A stretch of 64,000 nt of DNA from Fictibacillus fluitans (lineage in GTDB: Bacteria; Bacillota; Bacilli; Bacillales; Fictibacillaceae), in the NCBI RefSeq assembly GCF_030418125.1, contig NZ_JAUHTR010000005.1, forward strand, positions 1-64,000. The letters run 5' to 3'. This document shows, piece by piece, positions 1-7,739 of this stretch; position 1 is the first letter of the stretch; each line of letters opens with the position of its first letter. Under the pieces are notes generated by a model. It saw nothing but the letters and a program-made list of their open reading frames with translations. It was not told the origin of the DNA and ran no database searches. The position numbers were made by a program, and so were the translations under genes.

Positions 1-22
1 AGCCCATCCCTGAAGGATGGGC
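1..22 (-). terminator. Hairpin terminator after the GH32 gene
   Basis: Perfect 9-bp inverted repeat AGCCCATCC/GGATGGGCT with a short loop just past the stop of the GH32 gene. The expected T-run on the minus strand would lie outside the window, so termination is inferred from position. Confidence 0.6.
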
Positions 23-28
23 TTTACT

Positions 29-1486
29 TTATGCTTTTGGGTTCCAAATGGATTTCAGGCGGGTGAGCTTCACTTCCTCAAACGCCACCTCACCGCCAAC
101 GGAATATAACTGCATTGTGAAATCTTCATCAAACGGGAAGAGCAACTCCGTCATCATGAGCTCCCCGTCACCCGCAAACAGTTCCAGCGAACAGGCATCC
201 AAAATCAGCTGAACGTTGTGATCGGTGTGCTGCCGGGTGGCCACTGCTGCGTCCAGGCTCGGAAAGTGTTCGGAAAAATCAGTGGTTCCGCTTCTGCGGC
301 GATCCACACTCCACTGCCGGTTTACCCGGCTGTAGGCTACACATGTTTCCGTTTTTTCCCCTTTTCGAAGAACGATACCCCATTCCTTCGTCTCAGGATC
401 TATACTTTTAGGCTTCAGTTTCAATTCGAAAAGCTCATCCTTGCTTGGAAACACAAACGGCTGCCCGTCTTTCACTGCCACATTTTCATACGTATTCAGC
501 TTTTCTTCCTTAATGTTGTCGAATTCCTTAACGACCTTTTGAGTCAAACACCAGCCGCTATCGGTCATTTTCAGGCCAAGCTCCCTCGGCAGGGACATCG
601 CGCTTCTCCACGGGTCGGTCGGCACCTCATTGGCGTACTGCCAGTTGCTCATCCAGGCGATCCAGATTTTGCGCTCCACTTCGGTGTTGCTCCAGGAAAC
701 CGCCGCATAAAAATCCTTTCCGCCATCTGCCCAGCGAATATCGGCCGGTCCTTCGTCCGGATGAAAGGCTTTGCCATCAAACTCGCCGACAAAATACTGC
801 GTGGCTGACCCGCCATTTGGCCCGCCTGGATTAATGCTCACAATCAGAACCCACTTTTTCGTGTCAGTGCCGTCCACCGTCAGCTGAAACAGATCCGGAC
901 ATTCCCAAACTCCCCCATGGGCCCCAAAATCTTTACCAAATGCAGATAGATACTCCCAGTTGATCAGATTGGATGACTCATAAAACTGAATCTCATCACC
1001 CGCTGCCAGGCACATGATCCATTTTTTGTTTTCCTGGCTCCAAAACACCTTCGGGTCACGAAAGTCCTTGATACCCGGATTGGCGATCACCGGGTTCTGG
1101 TCATATTTAATCCATGTCCGCCCCCTGTCATGGCTGTATGCAAGACTTTGCTTCTCATCGTTTTCCTGGTGCTGGGTATAAAAGACAACCAGGACATCCT
1201 CTTCTCCCTCTTTTAAACCGCTCGTATTATCACGGTCAACAACGGCACAGCCGGAAAAAATCATGCCGAGCTCATCCGGGTACAACGCCACCGGAAGCTC
1301 TTCCCAATGGATGAGATCAGGGCTCACCGCATGGCCCCAGTGCATCGGACCCCACACGGTACTTTCCGGATGATACTGATAAAACAAATGATATTCCCCG
1401 TCGTAATAAACAAGACCGTTCGGATCGTTCATCCATTTTTCCTTTGGCGAAAAGTGAAACTGCGGCCGGTAAGGATGGTTGTACAT
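29..1486 (-). CDS. Intracellular levanase-like fructan hydrolase (GH32)
   Basis: Glycoside hydrolase family 32 enzyme that should release fructose from beta-fructosides (levan, inulin fragments or sucrose). The three family motifs are present: WMNDPNG with nucleophile Asp21, FRDP with Asp144, and WECPDLF with acid/base Glu195. The five-bladed catalytic domain is followed by the C-terminal beta-sandwich, for 485 residues in all. From memory it aligns best with the B. subtilis levanase SacC catalytic region (for example the MHWGHAVS and SNWQYANEVPT segments) rather than with SacA. Unlike SacC it begins directly at the catalytic domain with no signal peptide, so the enzyme should be cytoplasmic. 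The gene lies downstream of the LacI gene on the same strand but after a terminator. A GCATACATAC stretch in its leader (near 1523-1532) resembles half of the operator described at 5725-5742. Substrate specificity is not decided by the sequence. Confidence 0.9.
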   Translation of the reverse strand: MYNHPYRPQFHFSPKEKWMNDPNGLVYYDGEYHLFYQYHPESTVWGPMHWGHAVSPDLIHWEELPVALYPDELGMIFSGCAVVDRDNTSGLKEGEEDVLVVFYTQHQENDEKQSLAYSHDRGRTWIKYDQNPVIANPGIKDFRDPKVFWSQENKKWIMCLAAGDEIQFYESSNLINWEYLSAFGKDFGAHGGVWECPDLFQLTVDGTDTKKWVLIVSINPGGPNGGSATQYFVGEFDGKAFHPDEGPADIRWADGGKDFYAAVSWSNTEVERKIWIAWMSNWQYANEVPTDPWRSAMSLPRELGLKMTDSGWCLTQKVVKEFDNIKEEKLNTYENVAVKDGQPFVFPSKDELFELKLKPKSIDPETKEWGIVLRKGEKTETCVAYSRVNRQWSVDRRRSGTTDFSEHFPSLDAAVATRQHTDHNVQLILDACSLELFAGDGELMMTELLFPFDEDFTMQLYSVGGEVAFEEVKLTRLKSIWNPKA

Positions 1487-1570
1487 GAAATAACCTCCGT
1501 TTTGTTCAGGTATGTATGCTTTCCCCTTATCTTACAATACCTTTCCACCATTTACAGTTTTTATTAAAAG

Positions 1571-1594
1571 AAAAAAGCCTCTTAATTAGAGACC
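1571..1594 (-). terminator. Terminator after the lacI-family gene
   Basis: Short hairpin around CTCTAATTAAGAG followed on the minus strand by a T-run, directly after the regulator stop codon. It separates the regulator from the GH32 gene. Confidence 0.7.
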
Positions 1595-1609
1595 TTTATC
1601 TTTTTATCT

Positions 1610-2611
1610 TTAGCGTCTGTTTTTAACCGAAGCACGTTCTATGAGGCATCCGTCCACAAAATTCATTTCAGGTTCCTCCTGCTGTCCGTTGATATCGTCC
1701 AGCATCAGTTTAACTGCCTGTTGAATCATTTCATCCACCGGCTGCTGCCAGGTAGTCAGCGCGTACGGCGACCAGTCCGCCATTTTTACATTATCAAATC
1801 CGATCACGGAAATATCTTCGGGAATCCGATATCCGGCGGTATTTAAATAGTCCATTGCACCGAATGCCATAACATCATTCGCGCAAAACAATGCGTCAAT
1901 CTTCGCATGATGCTTCATTAATTTTTCCGCCGCTGCAAACCCGCCCTCATACGTGAAGCCGCCGTCCTCCATCGGAATGGATTCGATTCCGTGCTTTTGC
2001 AATGTATCTATGAACCCCCGGCTTCTCTCCAAAGATGTGGATGTATTTGACGGACCGGAAATGAAGCCCAGCTGCCGGTGGCCGGTGTCCAAAAGGTATT
2101 GGCCAATCCTCTGGCCTGCGGAAAAATTGTTGCAGATGACAGCATTGCTCATAGAATCGCTAATATAGCGGTTAAACAGCACAACAGAAATGCCATTTCG
2201 ATTAAATTTTTGAACAGCCGCTGATGTTAGGAGGGCATCGGTGATAATGACGCCCTCTACACTGTACTCAATCAGCTGGCTCACTTCATATTCCTGGACT
2301 TCATCATTCTGGGAGTTGATGAACATGATCTGATACCCTTCTTCAGAAAGCCTGCTGTAAAATTTCTCAAGCACCTCCGGATAGAAAGGATTTTGTACAT
2401 CACGCATGACAATACCGATAATTCGAGATTGATTGGTTATCAGCCCTCTGGCAATCGCATTAGGCTGATACCCCAGCTTTTCAGCGGCATCCAGGATCAT
2501 TTTTCGTTTTTTATTTGAAATGCTTGCACTTTTGCTGAACGCTCTGGAGACGCTCGACTGGGAGACTCCTGCCAGCCGGGCGACATCCATCGCTGTCACT
2601 TTTTTATTCAA
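1610..2611 (-). CDS. LacI-family transcriptional regulator
   Basis: DNA-binding repressor of the LacI/GalR family, 333 residues, the usual length. Residues 4-24 (VTAMDVARLAGVSQSSVSRA) form the helix-turn-helix, followed by the hinge helix around residues 45-56 (YQPNAIARGL), then a periplasmic-binding-protein-like effector domain from about 60 to 330. It sits 40 bases downstream of the HisD-like gene on the same strand and is probably cotranscribed with that operon. Two identical 18-bp near-palindromes with a central CG, upstream of the dehydrogenase operon (5725-5742) and of the HisD-like gene (3959-3976), look like its operators. The effector is unknown; a metabolite of the dehydrogenase pathway is the natural guess. 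Confidence 0.93.
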   Translation of the reverse strand: MNKKVTAMDVARLAGVSQSSVSRAFSKSASISNKKRKMILDAAEKLGYQPNAIARGLITNQSRIIGIVMRDVQNPFYPEVLEKFYSRLSEEGYQIMFINSQNDEVQEYEVSQLIEYSVEGVIITDALLTSAAVQKFNRNGISVVLFNRYISDSMSNAVICNNFSAGQRIGQYLLDTGHRQLGFISGPSNTSTSLERSRGFIDTLQKHGIESIPMEDGGFTYEGGFAAAEKLMKHHAKIDALFCANDVMAFGAMDYLNTAGYRIPEDISVIGFDNVKMADWSPYALTTWQQPVDEMIQQAVKLMLDDINGQQEEPEMNFVDGCLIERASVKNRR

Positions 2612-2651
2612 AATAGGTTTCCTCCTGCCGATCTAGACAGAAAAGATTATA

Positions 2652-3941
2652 TCAGATTTTCGCCTTGTCTTTGCCATAGCGTTTCACGCGAAGATCAGCC
2701 TGTGCCTTGTGACCCATGAAGCCTTCCAATTCACAAAGGCGTGAAGCATATTCACCAATTTCTGCACTCGCTTCAGGTGTTACCCGCTGATAGGTGCACG
2801 TTTTAAGGAATTTCCCTACCCACAGGCCGCCGGTGTAGCGTGCCGCCTTTTTGGTCGGCAATGTGTGGTTCGTGCCGATCACTTTGTCCCCATAGGCCAC
2901 ATTGGTTTCTTTGCCCAGGAAAAGCGCACCGAAGTTGGTCATGTTCTCTAAAAAGTAGTTCGGGTCTTCGGTCAGCACTTCAACATGCTCATACGCCAAT
3001 TTATCCGCTTCAACAACCGCTTCTTCAATGGAATCAACCACAATGACAGAACCATAATCGTTCCATGATACGCTGGCAATGTCAGCCGTAGGAAGAGTCT
3101 GCAGCTGGCGTTCCACTTCCTCAAGCGTTTCTCTGGCGAGCGTTTCGGATGTTGTAATCAACGCGCTTGGAGAAGTTGGCCCATGTTCTGCCTGCCCAAG
3201 CATGTCAGTCGCAATCATTTCTGCATCCGCTGTTTCGTCTGCAATAACAAGCGTTTCTGTTGGTCCGGCGAACAAGTCGATCCCCACTCTGCCGAACAGC
3301 TGGCGCTTCGCTTCAGCCACAAATGCGTTACCCGGTCCTACAATCATATCCACCGATTCAATAGTTTCCGTACCAATCGCCATTGCCGCCATCGCCTGAA
3401 TGCCGCCAAGAAGGTAAATTTCATCCGCACCTGCCAAATGCATTGCCGCTACGGTTGCCGCAGGAATTTCTCCTTTAATTGGCGGTGTGCAGGCAATTAC
3501 CCGTTTAACGCCGGCCACTTTTGCTGTAAGAACACTCATGTGGGAAGAAGCAACCATCGGATAGCGTCCGCCTGGAATGTAACAGCCCACACTGTTCACC
3601 GGAATATTCTTGTGCCCAAGCACCACGCCAGGCAGTGTTTCCACTTCAAGATCCTGAAGGGAATCCTTTTGCTTTTGGGCAAAATTGCGGATCTGAGCTT
3701 GTGCGAATTTAATATCCTCAATCACCTGCGCAGGCACACTGTTTACGATATCCTGTATTTCCTGTTCACTTAAACGAAAGGATTCCGGTGACCACTTGTC
3801 AAACTTCTCGGAAAGCTCACGAACTGCCTGATCTCCGTTTTCCTCCACATTTTTAATGACCGAGCTTACAGTGTCCCTTACTTTGGAATCCGCTTCCTGC
3901 ACTTCCTGATTGGACTTTCCTTCTTTTAAAAAGTATGCCAT
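2652..3941 (-). CDS. Histidinol-dehydrogenase-like NAD-dependent alcohol dehydrogenase
   Basis: Member of the HisD superfamily, 429 residues. The zinc and catalytic positions of HisD are kept: the QAEHG motif (Gln and His ligands), the acid-base Glu-His pair in YEHVEVL, Asp in [13 protein letters not shown], and the C-terminal His in FMGHKAQ. The gene is not with other his genes; it follows an SDR and a hydroxyacyl-CoA-dehydrogenase-like gene under LacI/cre-type control. That points to the catabolic branch of the family, such as sulfopropanediol 3-dehydrogenase HpsN, which oxidises a primary alcohol to an acid in two NAD-dependent steps. The substrate cannot be told from the sequence. ATG start with the site AAAGGAGAG upstream. 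An operator copy lies just upstream of its ribosome binding site. Confidence 0.85.
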   Translation of the reverse strand: MAYFLKEGKSNQEVQEADSKVRDTVSSVIKNVEENGDQAVRELSEKFDKWSPESFRLSEQEIQDIVNSVPAQVIEDIKFAQAQIRNFAQKQKDSLQDLEVETLPGVVLGHKNIPVNSVGCYIPGGRYPMVASSHMSVLTAKVAGVKRVIACTPPIKGEIPAATVAAMHLAGADEIYLLGGIQAMAAMAIGTETIESVDMIVGPGNAFVAEAKRQLFGRVGIDLFAGPTETLVIADETADAEMIATDMLGQAEHGPTSPSALITTSETLARETLEEVERQLQTLPTADIASVSWNDYGSVIVVDSIEEAVVEADKLAYEHVEVLTEDPNYFLENMTNFGALFLGKETNVAYGDKVIGTNHTLPTKKAARYTGGLWVGKFLKTCTYQRVTPEASAEIGEYASRLCELEGFMGHKAQADLRVKRYGKDKAKI

Positions 3942-3958
3942 GTTATTTTCTCTCCTTT

Positions 3959-3976
3959 TTTGAATACGTATGCAAA
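3959..3976. promoter_or_regulatory. LacI-type operator, copy 2
   Basis: TTTGAATACGTATGCAAA, a near-perfect palindrome centred on CG, identical to the copy at 5725-5742 (the identity extends to 20 bases). It lies in the short gap between the SDR stop and the ribosome binding site of the HisD-like gene, so it could control an internal promoter or act with the upstream site. Confidence 0.7.
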
Positions 3977-3979
3977 TTT

Positions 3980-4741
3980 CTATATAGCTGTCCAGCCGCC
4001 ATCCACTTTGATCGTTTCTCCCGTTACAAATTTTGAGACGTTTGATGAAAGATAAAGTGCTGCGTTTGAAATGTCCGAAGGCTCTGCCAGTTCTCCAAGC
4101 GGAATCCGGCGAAGCACGTCTTCCTTAAAGGCTTCATCCTTGAACATTTTTCCGGTCATCTCTGTTTCAATAAACGTTGGAGCGACCGCATTCACATTGA
4201 TTTTATGCTGTGCCCATTCCACAGCAAGTGCTTTCGTCATCTGCACCATACCGCCCTTGCTGGCACAGTAGGCCGTACGGTTAAAATAGCCGACAAAAGC
4301 CATTTGGGAAGCGATGTTCACAATCTTTCCTGCTCTTTTAGGCACCATGATTCGGGCTGCCGCCTGACTGCAAAAGAACGCGCCCTTCAGGTTAATATCC
4401 TGGATGCGGTCCCAGTCCTCCTCCGTGACTTCAAGCGCCGGCTTGGCGATATTAATGCCCGCGTTGTTAATCAGGATATCAAGCGTTCCCAATTCCGCAG
4501 CCGCATGGTCAACAACCCGCCGTACTTCATCCACCGCACTCAAGTCACCAGTTATATAGGAACATTGGGGTTGAAGCTGTTTCAAAGCTTCCGTGGTTTC
4601 GGCCAAATCCTTTTCATTGCGTCCGACGATCATTACGTTGGCGCCATGCTCTGCAAATGCCAGCGCGATGTCCCTTCCGATTCCTTTTCCGCCTCCGGTC
4701 ACAAGGACCGCCTTTCCTTCAAGATCCGGGAAGTATTTCAT
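3980..4741 (-). CDS. Short-chain dehydrogenase/reductase
   Basis: Classical SDR of 253 residues. The cofactor motif TGGGKGIG lies near residues 15-22, the NNAG motif near residue 91, and the catalytic Tyr-Lys pair in YCASK. The C-terminal VDGGWTAI is the usual end of the family. It should interconvert a hydroxyl and a keto group with NAD(P). The start codon overlaps the stop of the preceding hydroxyacyl-CoA-dehydrogenase-like gene (4738-4741), which shows translational coupling, and the HisD-like gene follows. Together the three enzymes suggest stepwise oxidation of a polyol or hydroxy acid. Substrate unknown. Confidence 0.92.
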   Translation of the reverse strand: MKYFPDLEGKAVLVTGGGKGIGRDIALAFAEHGANVMIVGRNEKDLAETTEALKQLQPQCSYITGDLSAVDEVRRVVDHAAAELGTLDILINNAGINIAKPALEVTEEDWDRIQDINLKGAFFCSQAAARIMVPKRAGKIVNIASQMAFVGYFNRTAYCASKGGMVQMTKALAVEWAQHKINVNAVAPTFIETEMTGKMFKDEAFKEDVLRRIPLGELAEPSDISNAALYLSSNVSKFVTGETIKVDGGWTAI

Positions 4742-5694
4742 GATCGGTCTCCCATCACATGATCAGCAGCCAGATCCTCTTTCAGATAACGGATCAGTTC
4801 TTTTTCACGTTTCAGCTGAATCTCCTGTGAAAATGATTCGTCCCATTGATAGAAGCCTTCTCCAGTTTTCTCGCCGAGCTTTTCCTCTTTCACCAGTTCT
4901 TTTAAGACAGGAAGCGATTCTTGTGCAGAAGACAAGTCGCTGAACAGATAATCAGAAATCGAAGAAAAGACATCCAAGCCACCAAGATCAGCTGACTGCA
5001 GAGGCCCGGTGACCGGCAGCCTGCGGCCAATGCTGTACGTGACGGCCGCATCAATATCTTCTTTGGAGGCAACGCCTGTTTCCAAGAGATACTGTGCCTC
5101 GCGGAATAACGCATATTGCAGCCGGTTACCAATAAAGCCCGGCAATTCCTTTTTCACCTCAATCGGTTTCTTCTTCATCTGGTTTAAAAGATCAAAGCTG
5201 CGCTCCACCGTTTTATCGTTTGTCTTATCCCCACGCACTACCTCCACAAGCGGGATCAGGTGAGCCGGATTCCAAAAGTGAGTAACTACAACCCTCTCCG
5301 GCCGTTTGACTTCTGAAGCGATCGCAGTCGGGCTTAAACCGGATGTATTGCTGGCGAGGATGACATGTTCATCGCACAAAGCATCAAGTCTCGTAAACAA
5401 TGATTTTTTCAATTCAAGAACTTCCGGGACGGCTTCAACCACAAAGGTTGCACCCTTGACTGCCTCTTCAACGGAAGTAGTCATCGTAATGCGTTCCCTG
5501 ATTTGCTGAGCTTCCGTACCACTGAACAAACCATCGTCTACCAGGACATCCAGCTTTCTCACAAGACTTTTCCAGCCTGTCTCACAGTTTTGCTCATCAA
5601 TTCCCTGCAAGGTTACACTAATGCCTGCCCACGCCGCGTTTAATGCGATGGAATGCCCCATCGTACCACAGCCAAGTACCGTTAACTTTTCCAC
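4738..5694 (-). CDS. 3-hydroxyacyl-CoA dehydrogenase family oxidoreductase
   Basis: NAD-dependent dehydrogenase of the 3-hydroxyacyl-CoA dehydrogenase/L-gulonate dehydrogenase/carnitine dehydrogenase superfamily. It has an N-terminal Rossmann motif (LGCGTMG), the THFWNPAHLIPLVEVV segment with the catalytic His, and a C-terminal helical domain with NRLQYALFREA. I place the start at GTG 5694, preceded by GGTGAT, giving 318 residues. An in-frame ATG at 5748 exists, but it overlaps the -10 box of the operon promoter and the coding stretch after it contains the whole operator. First gene of the operon. Crotonyl-type acyl-CoA substrates are not implied by the context; a hydroxy acid such as gulonate or carnitine is equally possible. 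Confidence 0.85.
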   Translation of the reverse strand: MEKLTVLGCGTMGHSIALNAAWAGISVTLQGIDEQNCETGWKSLVRKLDVLVDDGLFSGTEAQQIRERITMTTSVEEAVKGATFVVEAVPEVLELKKSLFTRLDALCDEHVILASNTSGLSPTAIASEVKRPERVVVTHFWNPAHLIPLVEVVRGDKTNDKTVERSFDLLNQMKKKPIEVKKELPGFIGNRLQYALFREAQYLLETGVASKEDIDAAVTYSIGRRLPVTGPLQSADLGGLDVFSSISDYLFSDLSSAQESLPVLKELVKEEKLGEKTGEGFYQWDESFSQEIQLKREKELIRYLKEDLAADHVMGDRS

Positions 5695-5724
5695 GTAATC
5701 ACCAAATTTCTGAATAATCTCGTT

Positions 5725-5742
5725 TTTGAATACGTATGCAAA
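5725..5742. promoter_or_regulatory. LacI-type operator, copy 1
   Basis: TTTGAATACGTATGCAAA, identical to 3959-3976. It lies directly downstream of the -10 box of the operon promoter, over the expected transcription start, the usual position for a repressor. The adjacent lacI-family gene is the natural partner. Confidence 0.75.
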
Positions 5743-5746
5743 ATCC

Positions 5747-5775
5747 ATTTTAACGGATTACCTTTAAAATGTAAA
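5747..5775 (-). promoter_or_regulatory. Sigma-A promoter of the dehydrogenase operon
   Basis: On the minus strand -35 TTTACA (5770-5775), a 17-bp spacer and -10 TAAAAT (5747-5752). The -10 covers the ATG at 5748, which is why that ATG is not taken as the gene start. Confidence 0.75.
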
Positions 5776-5784
5776 CGCTTAACT
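5769..5784. promoter_or_regulatory. Candidate cre (CcpA) site
   Basis: ATGTAAACGCTTAACT fits the cre consensus WTGNAANCGNWWNCAW except for the last two core bases. It covers the -35 box of the dehydrogenase operon, as expected for catabolite repression. Confidence 0.5.
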
Positions 5785-5793
5785 CTTAAAAAA

Positions 5794-5828
5794 AAAGAAT
5801 AGTGAACACAATGTGCCCACTATTCTTT
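5794..5828 (-). terminator. Terminator of the gas vesicle operon
   Basis: 11-bp stem AAAGAATAGTG/CACTATTCTTT overlapping the last codon of gvpJ, followed on the minus strand by a run of T. Confidence 0.8.
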
Positions 5829-6158
5829 CTCATCTTTTTTGACCGGTTCTGGCAATTCGGCAGCTTTTTCCTTATCCTCTGCCAATTGCTCCAAACGGTG
5901 GATCCGTTCTTCGAGCAGCGCTTTTTCCTCAGCAGCCATAAGCCCTTTGGAGGAATAGTAGGGATCCTTCTCCCACCAGTCCATTCCAATTTCTTTTGCT
6001 TTGTCAACTGAGGCAACCAGCAGCCGGATTTTGATCGTCAGCAGGTCGACATCGGCGAGCGATATTTTAATATCGCCGGCAATGACCACTCCCTTATCGA
6101 GTATCTTTTCCAAAATATCAAGCAGATTACTGGATTGTACAGGCTGTTGAACGGGCAT
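5820..6158 (-). CDS. gvpJ: Gas vesicle protein GvpJ
   Basis: GvpA-like minor shell or assembly protein, 112 residues. The GvpA-type core spans residues 10-55 ([40 protein letters not shown] is the recognisable stretch, here given as positions 16-55), and a charged C-terminal tail follows with a predicted helix (residues 75-110, rich in Glu and Lys). Related GvpJ/GvpM proteins are thought to sit at the vesicle tips or nucleate assembly. Last gene of the operon, 24 bases after gvpK, with the terminator overlapping its stop. In B. megaterium gvpT and gvpU follow gvpJ; here the next gene belongs to another operon. Confidence 0.92.
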   Translation of the reverse strand: MPVQQPVQSSNLLDILEKILDKGVVIAGDIKISLADVDLLTIKIRLLVASVDKAKEIGMDWWEKDPYYSSKGLMAAEEKALLEERIHRLEQLAEDKEKAAELPEPVKKDEKE

Positions 6159-6182
6159 GCCTTTTCTCTCCTGTCTCTAATG

Positions 6183-6449
6183 TTATAGCAGCTTTCCAAG
6201 CGGTCCCAGCTCGATATTGAGGTCCTCGTGCTCAAGTCCGAAAATAACCTTGAGCTCATGCATTTTTTCTTCAAGCCTCATGAGTGTCAGCCCGAGTTCC
6301 TCAAGCTGGTCATCCGACAGGGAATCATTCTCCACTTTTCGCATAGCCTGCCGCTCCATCAGCTGGCGCAAAAGCTCTATAATGGTGAGCACCAGTTTGG
6401 CCAATCCCTGTTCTACATCCGATTTATCCAGTGATAAGCGTTCCACCAT
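6183..6449 (-). CDS. gvpK: Gas vesicle protein GvpK
   Basis: GvpK-family protein, 88 residues from the ATG at 6449, which is preceded by GAGGAGG at good spacing; a longer frame to 6494 adds only residues that overlap gvpS coding. The core LDKSDVEQGLAKLVLTIIEL and the DDQLEELG stretch are typical of GvpK, an alpha-helical accessory protein required for vesicle formation. It overlaps the 3' end of gvpS by 26 bases. Confidence 0.92.
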   Translation of the reverse strand: MVERLSLDKSDVEQGLAKLVLTIIELLRQLMERQAMRKVENDSLSDDQLEELGLTLMRLEEKMHELKVIFGLEHEDLNIELGPLGKLL

Positions 6450-6657
6450 CCACCGCCTCCTCGATGATTTTGCGGCTGCTGTTTTCAAAGGCACTTTCTA
6501 TGGAGGAGATCAGCAGCTTCAAATCGACGATGATCAAATCAATATCTGCAATCGAGATCAGGATTTCCCCGCGGATGACCACTCCAGTGTCAATGATGCC
6601 ATCGAGAAGATCCAGCAATGTCACTTCTTTATTTTCAAATGGTGAAAATTGTCTCAT
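6424..6657 (-). CDS. gvpS: Gas vesicle protein GvpS (GvpA-like)
   Basis: Small GvpA-family protein of 77 residues, carrying the shell-type core LLDGIIDTGVVIRGEILISI and the following IDLIIVDLKLLISSIES. The start is taken at ATG 6657, which overlaps the gvpL stop as ATGA; the frame is open further upstream but there the sequence codes for GvpL. GvpS occurs in Bacillus-type clusters between gvpL and gvpK, as here. Its exact role (minor shell component or nucleation factor) is inferred from the family. Confidence 0.88.
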   Translation of the reverse strand: MRQFSPFENKEVTLLDLLDGIIDTGVVIRGEILISIADIDLIIVDLKLLISSIESAFENSSRKIIEEAVDGGTLITG

Positions 6658-7481
6658 TCCGTATGTTCCTTTGCCAGCTTGGAAAAGTGATATGGCGGCC
6701 AGGGGCCCGTCACGTGAAAAATACACCCTTTTTCCTTCAATTCTTCCTCAATGGTTTCAATGGATTTAAAAAATTCATCTGCCTCTTCTATTTGAATCAG
6801 GACATCGCAATTCGCAACCATTTCTTCGGTAATTTCCGTCATATCTCTTCCCCAATTTTGCCGCAGAAGCTGTTCTGAAATCAGTGGTTCCAGCTCAGTG
6901 ATTACTTGATGCCACAGCTCATTTTTCTCCCGCTCTAATTCGTTCTCGACCAGCATGGCAAGCCTTTTTTTCATTAAAAATTGCTTCCCTTTAGGCATGG
7001 ACTCCATCTCTCGCTCCAACGATAGCACCGAAGGGTTCTTATGCTGAACAAACTCTCTCAAGCGTTCAGGACTGCAGAACATCTTGATGTTCCATTCCTG
7101 TTTTCCTCTCAGGTGGTCCAGTTTTCGCAGGATATCATCATGCTGATTCCTAAGTAAGGTTTGCAGCTTGTCGTCCTGTTCAAAGATCGTGCAGAACGAC
7201 ATGGGCAAAAGCGGGAATTGCTGCTGAAATAAAGCAACCGTCTCATGATGATGAAACGCGTGCTTTTTCAGCCAATCGGCGTCCTTTACTTGCCGGTCGA
7301 TCTGTTCCTGACAAAACGCGTCCCCGTCTACTTCTGTCAGGATGGCAGCCAAACCATTGTACCTGCTGATTTTCACAGGCTCGCCGCCAATTCCCTGTAA
7401 TTCCGGGCGTTCCGCATTACCTATATCTGCTGCTGCACAAATGCCATACACATAGAGAAAGGTTGTTGCAGTTTGTGCCAT
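6654..7481 (-). CDS. gvpL: Gas vesicle protein GvpL (GvpF/L family)
   Basis: GvpF/GvpL family accessory protein of 275 residues. It begins with the YVYGIC strand and contains the conserved blocks LPMSFCTIFEQDD (about 92-104), the KKRLAMLVENELEREKNELW helix, and the C-terminal FHVTGPWPPYHFSKL motif. The family is needed for vesicle assembly and is thought to bind GvpA. A strong GAGGAGG precedes the ATG. It is a paralogue of the GvpF two genes upstream and is coupled to gvpS by an ATGA overlap. Confidence 0.93.
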   Translation of the reverse strand: MAQTATTFLYVYGICAAADIGNAERPELQGIGGEPVKISRYNGLAAILTEVDGDAFCQEQIDRQVKDADWLKKHAFHHHETVALFQQQFPLLPMSFCTIFEQDDKLQTLLRNQHDDILRKLDHLRGKQEWNIKMFCSPERLREFVQHKNPSVLSLEREMESMPKGKQFLMKKRLAMLVENELEREKNELWHQVITELEPLISEQLLRQNWGRDMTEITEEMVANCDVLIQIEEADEFFKSIETIEEELKEKGCIFHVTGPWPPYHFSKLAKEHTE

Positions 7482-7508
7482 GCTTTCTCCTCCTCACCCC
7501 TGCTGTCT

Positions 7509-7739
7509 TCAGTTCTGCTTTTCACGTTCCTTGGCGATTCTGTACCGGTCCAACAATTCCTGTTCCCGGGCCAGATAGGATTCTTCATCCATTTGTTCCA
7601 TTTCAAACATCGTATGAAGCTGTACCAGCTGCTGCTGGATATGAGGGATACTGTACAGCTCTTCATCCACTTCCTCCTGGATCTTTTCTCCGAGCTTGAT
7701 GATCGAACGGATGGGCAGGGTAAAAAGTTTATGAATCAT
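7509..7739 (-). CDS. gvpG: Gas vesicle protein GvpG
   Basis: 76-residue GvpG with the hydrophobic N-terminus FTLPIRSIIKLGEKIQEEVD, followed by a charged helical stretch likely to form a coiled coil (residues 20-74). Its ATG overlaps the gvpF stop as ATGA. GvpG lies between gvpF and gvpL in Bacillus clusters, exactly as here, and is counted among the essential assembly proteins. Confidence 0.92.
   Translation of the reverse strand: MIHKLFTLPIRSIIKLGEKIQEEVDEELYSIPHIQQQLVQLHTMFEMEQMDEESYLAREQELLDRYRIAKEREKQN

Noticed and set aside
2652-3941. Histidine biosynthesis gene hisD
   Set aside because: No other his genes adjoin; the gene sits in a LacI-controlled dehydrogenase operon with cre-like site, so a catabolic HisD-like enzyme is more likely.
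4205-4762. Plus-strand frame opposite the SDR gene
   Set aside because: It overlaps a certain gene on the other strand, shows no family likeness and no ribosome binding site.
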